A stretch of 64,000 nucleotides of DNA. Source: Flagellimonas_B algarum. GTDB taxonomy: Bacteria > Bacteroidota > Bacteroidia > Flavobacteriales > Flavobacteriaceae. The stretch is from contig NZ_JBEVTG010000001.1 of the NCBI RefSeq assembly GCF_040513375.1, positions 558,001 to 622,000 on the forward strand. The letters run 5' to 3'. Below the pieces are notes generated by a model, which was given only the letters and a program-made list of their open reading frames with translations, had not been told where the DNA came from and did no database searches. This document shows, in pieces, positions 44,652 through 52,982 of the stretch. The first letter of the stretch is position 1. Each line of letters starts with the position of its first letter. The translations under genes and the position numbers were made by a program.

Positions 44652-45872
44652 ATGCAACGAAGAACCTTTTCGAAAAAACTGACCCTGACCGGTCTCACGG
44701 CGCTTGTTGGATCTCCTTTGGTTTTCGGCGATCGAATACCAGACGGGTATATCCCGCTGGCCTTGACGGACAGCGACCCTTTTAAAGCGTTCGATAAAGA
44801 CCCCGAAATGACGGTTTTGAACGATCGCCCTTGGAACATCGAAGCAAAAGCGCACCTTTTGAATGACAAGGTTACTCCCAACCGGTATATGTTCATCCGC
44901 AATAACGGTATCATTCCAAAACAAATTGATCCGGCTCAGTGGGGTTTGGTCATTGATGGGGAATCGGTCAAGGCGACCAAACGCTTTTCACTTCAAGAAT
45001 TGAAGACCCGTTTTCAAAACCACACCTATCAACTCACCCTGGAGTGCGGCGGTAACGGGCGAAGCGAATTCGACCCCCCGGCAAAAGGGAACCAATGGAC
45101 CGTTGGGGCCGTTTCTTGCGCCGAATGGACGGGAGTTCGCTTAAGGGATGTACTCGACGACGTAGGGCTTACCGACGATGCCGTGTATATCGGATATCAT
45201 GCCGCGGACACCCATCTTAGTGGCGATTTGAAGAAAGAACCGATTTCAAGAGGAGTTCCCCTGGCCAAAGCCCTACAAGCTGAAACCTTACTGGCCTTTC
45301 AAATGAACGGAAAAGACATTCCCATGGCCCATGGCTATCCATTGCGGTTGGTCTGCGGTGGCTGGCCGGCCTCGGCTTCGGGCAAATGGATCGAACGCAT
45401 TAGCGTGCGCAATCGAGAACATGACGGGGCCAAAATGGGAGGATCTTCCTATCGGGTACCTTGTGAGACCGTCGCCCCAGGAAGCGAGGTCGACGAAGCG
45501 AAGATGTGCATCATCGAATCGATGCCCGTCAAATCATTGATCACTTATCCGAAAACCGGAGCCTTACTAAAGCGGGCCAAAAGTTTGCGGATCAATGGCC
45601 ATGCCTGGGCTGGGGAGTTGGAGGTTGCGCACGTGCACTACTCCATTGATTTTGGAAGCACTTGGCACGAGTGCGCATTGGAACCGCCGGCCAACCGTTT
45701 GGCATGGCAACACTTCCAAGCCACCATCGAGTTTCCCAAGAAAGGCTACTATGAAATTTGGGCGAAGGCCACCGATACGAACGGAAAGAGCCAACCCATG
45801 TTGTTACCGGGCTGGAACCCGAAAGGTTATTTGAACAATGCCTGTCATAGAATCGCCATAAAAGTGATTTGA
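44652..45872 (+). CDS. Tat-exported molybdenum sulfite dehydrogenase
   Basis: The N-terminus QRRTFSKKLTLTG is a twin-arginine signal, followed by the sulfite oxidase fold. The molybdenum-binding cysteine is C132 in LECGGNGR. The C-terminal dimerisation domain (from about residue 300) is present. It oxidises sulfite to sulfate in the periplasm, passing electrons to the cytochrome encoded next. A related sulfoxide-type reductase is less likely because of the SorA-like layout. Confidence 0.88.
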   Translation: MQRRTFSKKLTLTGLTALVGSPLVFGDRIPDGYIPLALTDSDPFKAFDKDPEMTVLNDRPWNIEAKAHLLNDKVTPNRYMFIRNNGIIPKQIDPAQWGLVIDGESVKATKRFSLQELKTRFQNHTYQLTLECGGNGRSEFDPPAKGNQWTVGAVSCAEWTGVRLRDVLDDVGLTDDAVYIGYHAADTHLSGDLKKEPISRGVPLAKALQAETLLAFQMNGKDIPMAHGYPLRLVCGGWPASASGKWIERISVRNREHDGAKMGGSSYRVPCETVAPGSEVDEAKMCIIESMPVKSLITYPKTGALLKRAKSLRINGHAWAGELEVAHVHYSIDFGSTWHECALEPPANRLAWQHFQATIEFPKKGYYEIWAKATDTNGKSQPMLLPGWNPKGYLNNACHRIAIKVI

Positions 45873-46321
45873 TGAAAACGGACCTTGAAAAACACATCCC
45901 TCATTTAATTCGAGCGTTGGCCCTGTTCTCCGTCATGGTCTTGGTGGTCTTTGGAGGGCTATTGTACCTCAAAAATACGCCCCCGGCAACAAAAGATATC
46001 ACCCTGGATGTCATTGAGCCTGACACCACCATCGTTCTTGACGAATCGACCATCGCATCCAGTGGGCTGGTCAATGACCAGCATGTGAGCTTGGTGATAC
46101 AACATTGTACGGCCTGTCATTCAGCAAAATTAGTGACCCAAAACCGTTTGAACGCTGCCGGTTGGGATGCTACCATCAGCTGGATGCAGCAAACCCAGAA
46201 CCTATGGGAGTTGGGCACCGCACGTGAAAAAATCGTGGCTTATTTATCGAAAAACTATAGTCCAACAGCCAAGGGGCGCCGAGCAAACCTCAGCACTCCC
46301 GAATGGTATGAATTGAATTGA
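45872..46321 (+). CDS. Membrane-anchored monohaem c-type cytochrome
   Basis: One membrane helix near residues 16-36, then a periplasmic part with a single CTACH haem site (C79, C82, H83). It overlaps the sulfite dehydrogenase stop by one base (TGATG), so it is most likely its electron acceptor, like SorB. The ATG at 45872 is used rather than the TTG just before it. Confidence 0.85.
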   Translation: MKTDLEKHIPHLIRALALFSVMVLVVFGGLLYLKNTPPATKDITLDVIEPDTTIVLDESTIASSGLVNDQHVSLVIQHCTACHSAKLVTQNRLNAAGWDATISWMQQTQNLWELGTAREKIVAYLSKNYSPTAKGRRANLSTPEWYELN

Positions 46322-46322
46322 T

Positions 46323-47201
46323 ATGGAAATTTGGGAAGCCTTTTTCAATGGCCTGAACGGAACCATGCGCTATACCCTCCGCTCGATCTTATTCGAAGTG
46401 CCCTGGTATGCCAACTATTTTTGGGGATTGATCTTTATTTCCTTTGGGGTTTGGTCGCTCGAGATCGCCTTTCCATGGCGAAAGCAGCAAGCCTTGTTCA
46501 GAAAGGATTTTTGGTTGGATGGATTTTATATGTTCTTCAATTTTTTCGTCTTCGCCATCATCATCCAAGGGTGTTACAACGTACTCGAGTTACTATTCGG
46601 TCGCGCCGGAATCGATATGGGCAGTTTAACCTTGTTCGATTGGTCGAATTGGCCCCACATCCTTCAGCTGGTCGTCTTTTTCGTCCTACTCGATTTCGTA
46701 CAATGGTTTACGCATATCTGCCTGCACCGAATCCCCCTCTTTTGGCGCTTTCATCAGGTGCACCATAGTGTGAAGGAAATGGGATTTGCCGCCCATTTGC
46801 GATACCATTGGATGGAGAACGTTTTGTACAAACCCCTTAAAACCTTTGGCGTGATGCTTCTTGGTGGGTTTGAGCCCGAACAAGCCTATATCGTCCATTT
46901 CGTTGCCATTGCCATTGGGCATCTGAACCATGCGAATATCAAGTTGACCTACGGCCCGTTGAAGTACGTCTTCAACAACCCCGTGATGCATCTGTACCAT
47001 CATGCCTACACCTTGCCCAAAGGTAGGTTCGGCGTGAATTTCGGAATCAGCCTTAGCCTGTGGGATTATCTCTTCAAGACTGATTACATCCCTGAAGATA
47101 GTGGCACCATTCCGTTAGGGTATCACGGTGATACGACCATGCCCAAATCCTTCTTCGGGCAACTGCTACATGGCTTCAGTAAACACAGGAATCGACCTTA
47201 G
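46323..47201 (+). CDS. Sterol desaturase / fatty acid hydroxylase family membrane protein
   Basis: Four or five membrane helices and the di-iron histidine boxes HICLH, HQVHH and HLYHH are present over 292 residues. Members hydroxylate or desaturate lipids with oxygen. It starts one base after the cytochrome gene, so it belongs to the sulfite dehydrogenase operon. Why a lipid oxygenase sits there is unclear. Its stop overlaps that of the rhodanese gene by four bases. Confidence 0.88.
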   Translation: MEIWEAFFNGLNGTMRYTLRSILFEVPWYANYFWGLIFISFGVWSLEIAFPWRKQQALFRKDFWLDGFYMFFNFFVFAIIIQGCYNVLELLFGRAGIDMGSLTLFDWSNWPHILQLVVFFVLLDFVQWFTHICLHRIPLFWRFHQVHHSVKEMGFAAHLRYHWMENVLYKPLKTFGVMLLGGFEPEQAYIVHFVAIAIGHLNHANIKLTYGPLKYVFNNPVMHLYHHAYTLPKGRFGVNFGISLSLWDYLFKTDYIPEDSGTIPLGYHGDTTMPKSFFGQLLHGFSKHRNRP

Positions 47202-47572
47202 TGGCTCCAATCTTGGTACCCTCCTGAATAATCGAAGATATTGGTAAATCCTTCCTTTTTTAGGATTTGTGCGGCTTTTCCACTGCGGCCGCCCAGTTTG
47301 CAATACAGGTAGACCGGTTTGTTTTTGTCTAAAGTGGCCAGTTGTTCCAAAAATGTAGCGGCATCGGCTATGTTGAAATTAACGGCCCCTTCGATATGTC
47401 CTGCATCGAACTCTTTTGGGGTTCTTACATCGATCAGTTGTACCTCTTTTCCGATGACCTCGGATTTGATATGCGTTTTATCAACGATTTGAATGCTGGA
47501 ATCTTTTTGTCCTTGGCAAGACATCACCATTGCTCCCCATAAAAAGAGCCACATTGTTTTTCTCAACATCAC
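47198..47572 (-). CDS. Rhodanese-domain lipoprotein
   Basis: Signal MMLRKTMWLFLWGAMVMSC, a lipoprotein-type start, precedes one rhodanese domain (VQLIDVRTPKEFDAGHIEG, catalytic cysteine in YCKLGGRS). Probably a periplasmic sulfurtransferase. It lies directly after the persulfide dioxygenase gene in one operon. Confidence 0.9.
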   Translation of the reverse strand: MMLRKTMWLFLWGAMVMSCQGQKDSSIQIVDKTHIKSEVIGKEVQLIDVRTPKEFDAGHIEGAVNFNIADAATFLEQLATLDKNKPVYLYCKLGGRSGKAAQILKKEGFTNIFDYSGGYQDWSH

Positions 47573-48979
47573 TTATGATTTGGAAGGACAGACGAAATCC
47601 GTAGTTTCGATCCCCGCTTGTTTAATAGCCGCGAAACCCCCTGCAACGTCGACCAGGTTATGGATGCCGCGACTCTTTAAGATCGAAGCGGCGATCACAC
47701 TGCGATAGCCTCCGGCGCAATGCACGTAAAAGGTCGCTTCTGAAGGAAACTCGGCCAAATGTCGGTTGAGAAAATCCAAGGGGGTCAACTGGGCATCCGC
47801 CACATGTTCCGCCTCGAATTCGGATGCTTTGCGGACATCGAATACCGGAACCCCTTCGGCTACTTTCTGCTTAAAGGTTATGGCATCGATACTCAACACG
47901 CTATCGGTCTCAAATCCGGCCGATATCCAAGCTTCGACCCCACCTTTCAAATAACCGATGGTACCATCGAAGCCGACGCGGGATAAGCGTGTAATGGCTT
48001 CTTCTTCCTTACCCTTAGGGGCAATGAGTAGAATGGGCTGTTTCACATCGGCGATCAAAGCGCCTACCCAAGGGGCGAAACTGCCGTTCAAACCGATGAA
48101 AATAGATCGGGGCACGTGCGCCTTCACGAAGTCCTGCTGATGCCGCACATCCAAAACCACGGCTCCCGTTTCGTTTGCAGCGGCCTCGAAGGCAGTAGGC
48201 TCCATGGCCACCGCGCCGCGTTTCAACACTTCGGTGATATCGTCATACCCTTCTTTGTTCATTTTCACGTTCAAAGGAAAGTACTGGGGTGGGGGTAATA
48301 GACCGTCGGTGACTTCATCGATGAATTCGTCACGTGTCATCCCGGCCCGAAGGGCGTAGTTCATCTGTTTTTGGTTCCCCAGGGTATCGACCGTTTCCTT
48401 CATCATATTCTTGCCGCAGGCAGAACCCGCACCATGGGCAGGGTAAACGATGACCTCATCGGCGAGGGGCATGATCTTGTTGCGAAGGCTATCGAACAAA
48501 ATCCCCGCCAAGTCCTTAGATGTCATATCAGCTGCTTTTTGGGCTAGGTCCGGCCGTCCGACATCCCCAAGGAACAAGGTGTCGCCACTGAAAATGGCAT
48601 GATCTTTTCCATGGGCATCACGAAGCAAATAGGTCGTGCTCTCCATGGTATGCCCGGGGGTATGTAAAGCAATGATGGTCAGTTGGCCCAATGGGAACTC
48701 CTGGCCATCTTTTGCAATGATCGCCTCAAAACTAGGATTGGCATTCGGCCCATAGATAATCGGTGCCCCGCTTGCCTTTGACAAGGTCACATGCCCACTG
48801 ACGAAATCGGCATGGAAATGGGTTTCGAAAATGTATTTGATCTTCGCTTCGTCCCTTTCGGCCCGTGCGATGTAAGGGTCGATTTCCCTGAGGGGATCAA
48901 TAATGGCGACCTCTCCGTCACTTTCAATATAATAAGCTCCTTGGGCAAGACATCCCGTATAGATTTGTTCAATATTCAT
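47573..48979 (-). CDS. Persulfide dioxygenase fused to two rhodanese domains
   Basis: The N-terminal 250 residues are an ETHE1-like metallo-beta-lactamase fold: THFHADFVSGH, the second-site HTPGHTMEST, and LFLGDVGRPDLA. Two rhodanese domains follow. The first (about 265-345) has no catalytic cysteine (ILLIAPKGKEE), the second (about 360-460) has it in VHCAGGYRS. The enzyme oxidises glutathione or other persulfides to sulfite. Sulfite can then be removed by the sulfite dehydrogenase. Confidence 0.92.
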   Translation of the reverse strand: MNIEQIYTGCLAQGAYYIESDGEVAIIDPLREIDPYIARAERDEAKIKYIFETHFHADFVSGHVTLSKASGAPIIYGPNANPSFEAIIAKDGQEFPLGQLTIIALHTPGHTMESTTYLLRDAHGKDHAIFSGDTLFLGDVGRPDLAQKAADMTSKDLAGILFDSLRNKIMPLADEVIVYPAHGAGSACGKNMMKETVDTLGNQKQMNYALRAGMTRDEFIDEVTDGLLPPPQYFPLNVKMNKEGYDDITEVLKRGAVAMEPTAFEAAANETGAVVLDVRHQQDFVKAHVPRSIFIGLNGSFAPWVGALIADVKQPILLIAPKGKEEEAITRLSRVGFDGTIGYLKGGVEAWISAGFETDSVLSIDAITFKQKVAEGVPVFDVRKASEFEAEHVADAQLTPLDFLNRHLAEFPSEATFYVHCAGGYRSVIAASILKSRGIHNLVDVAGGFAAIKQAGIETTDFVCPSKS

Positions 48980-48996
48980 CCTTCGTATTTTCAGTT

Positions 48997-49040
48997 CAAA
49001 AGTAGGGGTTCGTCCTTAAATAATCGGTAACCTTGGTCAC
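48997..49040 (-). promoter_or_regulatory. Persulfide dioxygenase promoter with GTAAC operator
   Basis: Palindrome GTAAC-CTTG-GTCAC (49027-49040) and -7 box TACTTTTG on the minus strand (48997-49004). The operator centre lies 29.5 bp from the -7 box outer edge, equal to the other sites in this island. Confidence 0.8.
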
Positions 49041-49048
49041 ATTCCACG

Positions 49049-50770
49049 CTATTGTCGGTGTTGCAAGGAAACTTTCTCTTGAATTTCAGAGCGTTCGATG
49101 CCCTGTACACAATCAGCATAAGCCTCTGCGGTCCGCACATACATATTTTGTTGACCGATCACTTCGGTCAATCCATTTTTCTTGAGTTGATCTCGAATCG
49201 GACCTATCGCCCCGGCCAACTTAAACGTAATGCCCGATTGCCCCAGTTGCTTGACCAAGTCCTCCAGCTGCTTGGCCGCGGTGTCATCCAAATAATTCAC
49301 GGGTTCGGCATTTAAAATGACGTATTTGAGTCGCGGCCCTTTATTGGCCACCTCCTTTAACAAGGACTTCCGGAAATAGGGCACATTGGCAAAGAACAGT
49401 TGGGCATCGAAACGAAACATCAAGATCTCTTCACGCACCTCGACTTCTTCAGCGAACCTGTCGACATTCTTGAAATATTCCATGCCATGGATCTTCCCCA
49501 ATATGGCGATATGGGGTTTCGAAGTACGGTACACCAACAAGAACAATGAAAACAAAACGCCTAATATGATGCCTTGCGAAATACCGATGAATAGGGTCGT
49601 CAAAAAAGTCACCAACAACAATACAAACTCATCCTTCTGTTTTCGGAACAGTTGCCGCGGATAGTTCAGATTGATCAAGCCGAAGACCGCTACCAAAATG
49701 ATCGCCCCCAAAACCGCCTTGGGCAAGAAATAAAAGTAGCGTGTCAAAAACAACAAGGTCAGGGCCACGATAGAAGCACTGATAACCGAAGCCAAACCCG
49801 TTTTGGCCCCTTCGGCCACGTTGACGGCCGTTCTTGACAAGCCGGCATTCGTAGGAAACGATTGGAAAAAGGAACCCAGGATATTCGATACGCCGAGCGC
49901 ACGCAATTCTTGGTTGGGTCGGGTATATTGTTCATTCGATTGCTCTTCAACCGCCTTTGCGATGGTCATCGCTTCGGCAAATGAAATAAAAGCTAGGGCC
50001 AAAGCCGTTGGGAACGCCAATACCAAATTGGAGGCGTTCACCTGCGGAAAGCCAAAAACCGGAAGTCCCTGGGGTACCTCGCCCAAAATATGGACGTCGG
50101 TCTCGTTGACCATGAACAATGAGATACCAATGATCGACAAGATCACCACGACCATGGCCGCAGGTAGTTTTCGATTCAATTTTTTCAATCCGACGATGAC
50201 CAAAATCGCCCCTGATCCGATAGCGAGATCGTAAAAATTGGTTTGGCCCAGGTTTTTCAACACGGCCACCAAGGTATTTAGGCTACCCACGGCCTCGATT
50301 TCCAAACCGAACAAATATTTTAATTGACTTATCCCGATGACCAAAGCCGCCGCTGTAGTAAAACCGCTGACAACCGGCCTTGAGAGGAAATTCGCCAAAA
50401 AACCCATTCTAAACATGCCCATGGTCAATTGCAACAAACCGACCAAAAAGGCCAAGAACAGGGCCATGCCGATATAGGCTTCCATCGACTCGAGTTTCAT
50501 CGCTGCGAGGCTTGAGGCTACGATCAGCGAATCCAAAGCAACAGGGCCGACAGCCAATTTGCGGCTTGAGCCTGTAAAAGCATATAATAAATTGGGTACA
50601 AGGGCCGCATACAGTCCATACACCGGGGGCAGGCCAGCAATCAAAGCATAGGCCATACCTTGGGGGATCAGCATGATCCCAACGGTAATCCCTGCGGAAA
50701 CGTCCCCGGCCAAAAACGATTTCTTATAGGTCGGTAGCCACTGTACGATCGGAAAGTAGCGCTTTAACAT
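49049..50770 (-). CDS. SulP-family anion transporter with STAS domain
   Basis: About 12 membrane segments with the SulP signature GITVGIMLIPQGMAYA near the start, then a C-terminal STAS domain (about 435-560, LNAEPVNYLDDTAAKQLEDL). It probably exports or imports sulfate or sulfite. The ATG at 50770 is preferred over an in-frame GTG at 50776, because the -7 box ends at 50776 and would leave the GTG outside the transcript. Confidence 0.9.
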   Translation of the reverse strand: MLKRYFPIVQWLPTYKKSFLAGDVSAGITVGIMLIPQGMAYALIAGLPPVYGLYAALVPNLLYAFTGSSRKLAVGPVALDSLIVASSLAAMKLESMEAYIGMALFLAFLVGLLQLTMGMFRMGFLANFLSRPVVSGFTTAAALVIGISQLKYLFGLEIEAVGSLNTLVAVLKNLGQTNFYDLAIGSGAILVIVGLKKLNRKLPAAMVVVILSIIGISLFMVNETDVHILGEVPQGLPVFGFPQVNASNLVLAFPTALALAFISFAEAMTIAKAVEEQSNEQYTRPNQELRALGVSNILGSFFQSFPTNAGLSRTAVNVAEGAKTGLASVISASIVALTLLFLTRYFYFLPKAVLGAIILVAVFGLINLNYPRQLFRKQKDEFVLLLVTFLTTLFIGISQGIILGVLFSLFLLVYRTSKPHIAILGKIHGMEYFKNVDRFAEEVEVREEILMFRFDAQLFFANVPYFRKSLLKEVANKGPRLKYVILNAEPVNYLDDTAAKQLEDLVKQLGQSGITFKLAGAIGPIRDQLKKNGLTEVIGQQNMYVRTAEAYADCVQGIERSEIQEKVSLQHRQ

Positions 50771-50775
50771 GGGCA

Positions 50776-50819
50776 CAAAGGTAGCCAGCTTTTGCCTGAC
50801 AACGGGTAACTTAGGTCAC
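50776..50819 (-). promoter_or_regulatory. SulP promoter with GTAAC operator, leaderless
   Basis: Palindrome GTAAC-TTAG-GTCAC (50806-50819) and a -7 box TACCTTTG on the minus strand (50776-50783). The centre-to-box distance is again 29.5 bp. The box ends five bases before the ATG at 50770, implying a leaderless mRNA. Confidence 0.8.
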
Positions 50820-50823
50820 ACAA

Positions 50824-51456
50824 CTATAGTTCGAGCAGTTCAATGGCGTTGCGATGCAATCGGATTTTCCCCAAATGTTCCAACTTTTTCAACAGTCTGG
50901 AAACCACCACGCGGGCGCTGTGAAGGTCATAAGCGATTTCTTGATGGGTACTATGGATGATGGTGGTCTTATTGATTCGCGACTTCTCCTTAAGATATTC
51001 GATAAGTCGTTCGTCCATATTCATGAACGCGATGCTGTCGACGGTCGCCAGCAATTCATTCAACCGATTGTGATAGCTTTCGAAAACGAAATTTTGCCAC
51101 GACTTGAACTTTTTCATCCATTCGTCCATATGGCGTACCGGGATCATCAACAAGGAAATATCGGTCTCGGCCACGGCGCGGATCTCACTTTTCGTATCGC
51201 CGAGACAACAGGCCATGGTCATGCTACAGGTATCACCGCGCTCGAGATAATAGAGAAGCAGCTCATCACCATCGCTATCTTCACGGAGGATTTTGATGAC
51301 TCCTGACAACAACAAAGGCATGCCTTTGATGAAGGATCCGATTTCCATGATCCGTTCGCCTTCCTGAAACGACAGAGGGATCGCGACCGCCTCGATTTCG
51401 CTCAGTAGTGCCGCTTCGAAAACGGTCCCAAAACCTGAATGTAAATCCATTTCCAT
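50824..51456 (-). CDS. Crp/Fnr-family regulator with a cysteine cluster
   Basis: Cyclic-nucleotide-binding-type beta roll (residues 20-115), a long dimer helix and a C-terminal winged helix (THQEIAYDLHSARVVVSRLLKKLE). C77, C83 and C84 lie together in GDTCSMTMACCLG, where other family members bind their ligand. It lacks Fnr's N-terminal cysteines. Encoded right after SulP on the same side, it is the natural candidate to bind the GTAAC palindromes, as Fnr boxes are also 5-4-5. A -7-like box TATTTTTA lies at 51461-51468, four bases before the ATG. Confidence 0.9.
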   Translation of the reverse strand: MEMDLHSGFGTVFEAALLSEIEAVAIPLSFQEGERIMEIGSFIKGMPLLLSGVIKILREDSDGDELLLYYLERGDTCSMTMACCLGDTKSEIRAVAETDISLLMIPVRHMDEWMKKFKSWQNFVFESYHNRLNELLATVDSIAFMNMDERLIEYLKEKSRINKTTIIHSTHQEIAYDLHSARVVVSRLLKKLEHLGKIRLHRNAIELLEL

Positions 51457-51518
51457 TACCTAAAAATATCGCAATTAAACCTATATTTAACCAAAAGCAA
51501 TCAAATAGTTTCCCATCT

Positions 51519-52898
51519 ATGTCGTCTTCAACAATCACATCATACGACGCACAGCGCAGGTTTTTTTCAACAGAATCGACCAGGGATGTCGGGTACAGGA
51601 TCAAGGCACTGAAAACGCTGAAAAAGAACCTCATCGAACAAGAAGATGCCATTTGCGAAGCCTTGTATGCCGATTTCAAAAAACCGAAGTTCGAAAGCTT
51701 GGTCACGGAAACCCAGTTCGTTCTTGCGGAATTGGAACACATCATCAAAAACCTGGGGTTCTGGGTACGGCCCAAACGTGTGGGGGGCAGTTTGAGCAGT
51801 TTTCCCAGTCGTGATTGGATCCAATACGAACCCTTTGGCCAGGTCTTGGTCATCTCACCGTGGAACTACCCGTTTATGTTGGCGCTATCACCGGTTATCG
51901 GTGCCATAGCCGCTGGCAATACGGTGGTTTTGAAGCCTTCGGAACTCAGTCCGGCCACTTCAAAAGTCTTAGCCAAGCTCGTTACCGATAGCTTTGCCCC
52001 TGAACATGTCATGGTGATCGAAGGAGGGGTTGCCGTATCACAGGAGTTGCTTTCGCTTCGATGGGACTATATCTTTTTCACCGGAAGCACCCAAGTAGGT
52101 AAGATCGTTTATAAATGTGCCGCCGAACATCTGACCCCGGTTACGCTGGAACTCGGTGGTAAGAACCCCTGTATCGTCGATCAAAGTGCTTCGATAAAAA
52201 TCGCGGCCAAACGGATCGGATGGGGTAAATTCTTGAACGCCGGCCAGACATGCCTTGCCCCTGACTATCTTTTGGTGCACCAATCGAAAAAGGAAGAACT
52301 AGTGCGGGAGTTGATCAAGAACATCACCAAATCCTATGGTAGCGAGGTGGAAACCTCGAAGGACTTCGCACGAATCGCCACACCGAAACAATACGAACGT
52401 TTAAAAGCGATGCTGGCCGAAGGATCGGTACTTTATGGTGGCACCCACAACGATGCGGAACGATACATTTCCCCCACGTTAATTGAAAATCCGAGTATGG
52501 ACTCATTGACGATGCAAGATGAGATTTTCGGTCCTATCCTGCCCATATTCACCTATGAAAATGAAGATGAAATCGATGCCTTCGTGTCGCGTTATGACAA
52601 ACCTTTGGGCTTTTATATATTTTCGAACCGCAAGCGCTTCCAGAAAAAACTCGTGGCACGATACGGTTTCGGCGGCGGGGTCATCAACGATACCGTATTA
52701 CAGATCGTCAATAAGAACCTTCCCTTCGGAGGTGTCGGCAATTCGGGGTTCGGTGGCTATCATGCCAAACATTCCTTTGAGCTCTTTTCACATAAAAAAG
52801 CCATGGTCAAAAAACCCTTGTGGTTCGAACTTCCGGTACGCTATCCGCCCTATCGGTTTCCCGAGCGGTTGACCAAGCTGATCCGAAAAGTGATTTAA
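51519..52898 (+). CDS. Aldehyde dehydrogenase family protein
   Basis: Class 3-like aldehyde dehydrogenase of 459 residues, with the glutamate in TLELGGKNP, the catalytic cysteine in NAGQTCLAPDY and the EIFGP turn. The ATG at 51519 is preferred; an open frame back to 51408 overlaps the Crp gene. It oxidises medium or long aldehydes with NAD(P). A TATATTTA box at 51481-51488 could be its -7. Confidence 0.94.
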   Translation: MSSSTITSYDAQRRFFSTESTRDVGYRIKALKTLKKNLIEQEDAICEALYADFKKPKFESLVTETQFVLAELEHIIKNLGFWVRPKRVGGSLSSFPSRDWIQYEPFGQVLVISPWNYPFMLALSPVIGAIAAGNTVVLKPSELSPATSKVLAKLVTDSFAPEHVMVIEGGVAVSQELLSLRWDYIFFTGSTQVGKIVYKCAAEHLTPVTLELGGKNPCIVDQSASIKIAAKRIGWGKFLNAGQTCLAPDYLLVHQSKKEELVRELIKNITKSYGSEVETSKDFARIATPKQYERLKAMLAEGSVLYGGTHNDAERYISPTLIENPSMDSLTMQDEIFGPILPIFTYENEDEIDAFVSRYDKPLGFYIFSNRKRFQKKLVARYGFGGGVINDTVLQIVNKNLPFGGVGNSGFGGYHAKHSFELFSHKKAMVKKPLWFELPVRYPPYRFPERLTKLIRKVI

Positions 52899-52922
52899 CT
52901 TATTTGTAATGGATTATCACAA

Positions 52923-52957
52923 AAAGGTCACCTTTCAAAATTGGGAAGGTGACCTTT
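52923..52957. terminator. Bidirectional terminator
   Basis: A 12-bp perfect inverted repeat (AAAGGTCACCTT against AAGGTGACCTTT, loop 52935-52945) between convergent genes, with A-run on one side. Confidence 0.75.
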
Positions 52958-52982
52958 CGAACACACACTAATCGATAACCGA

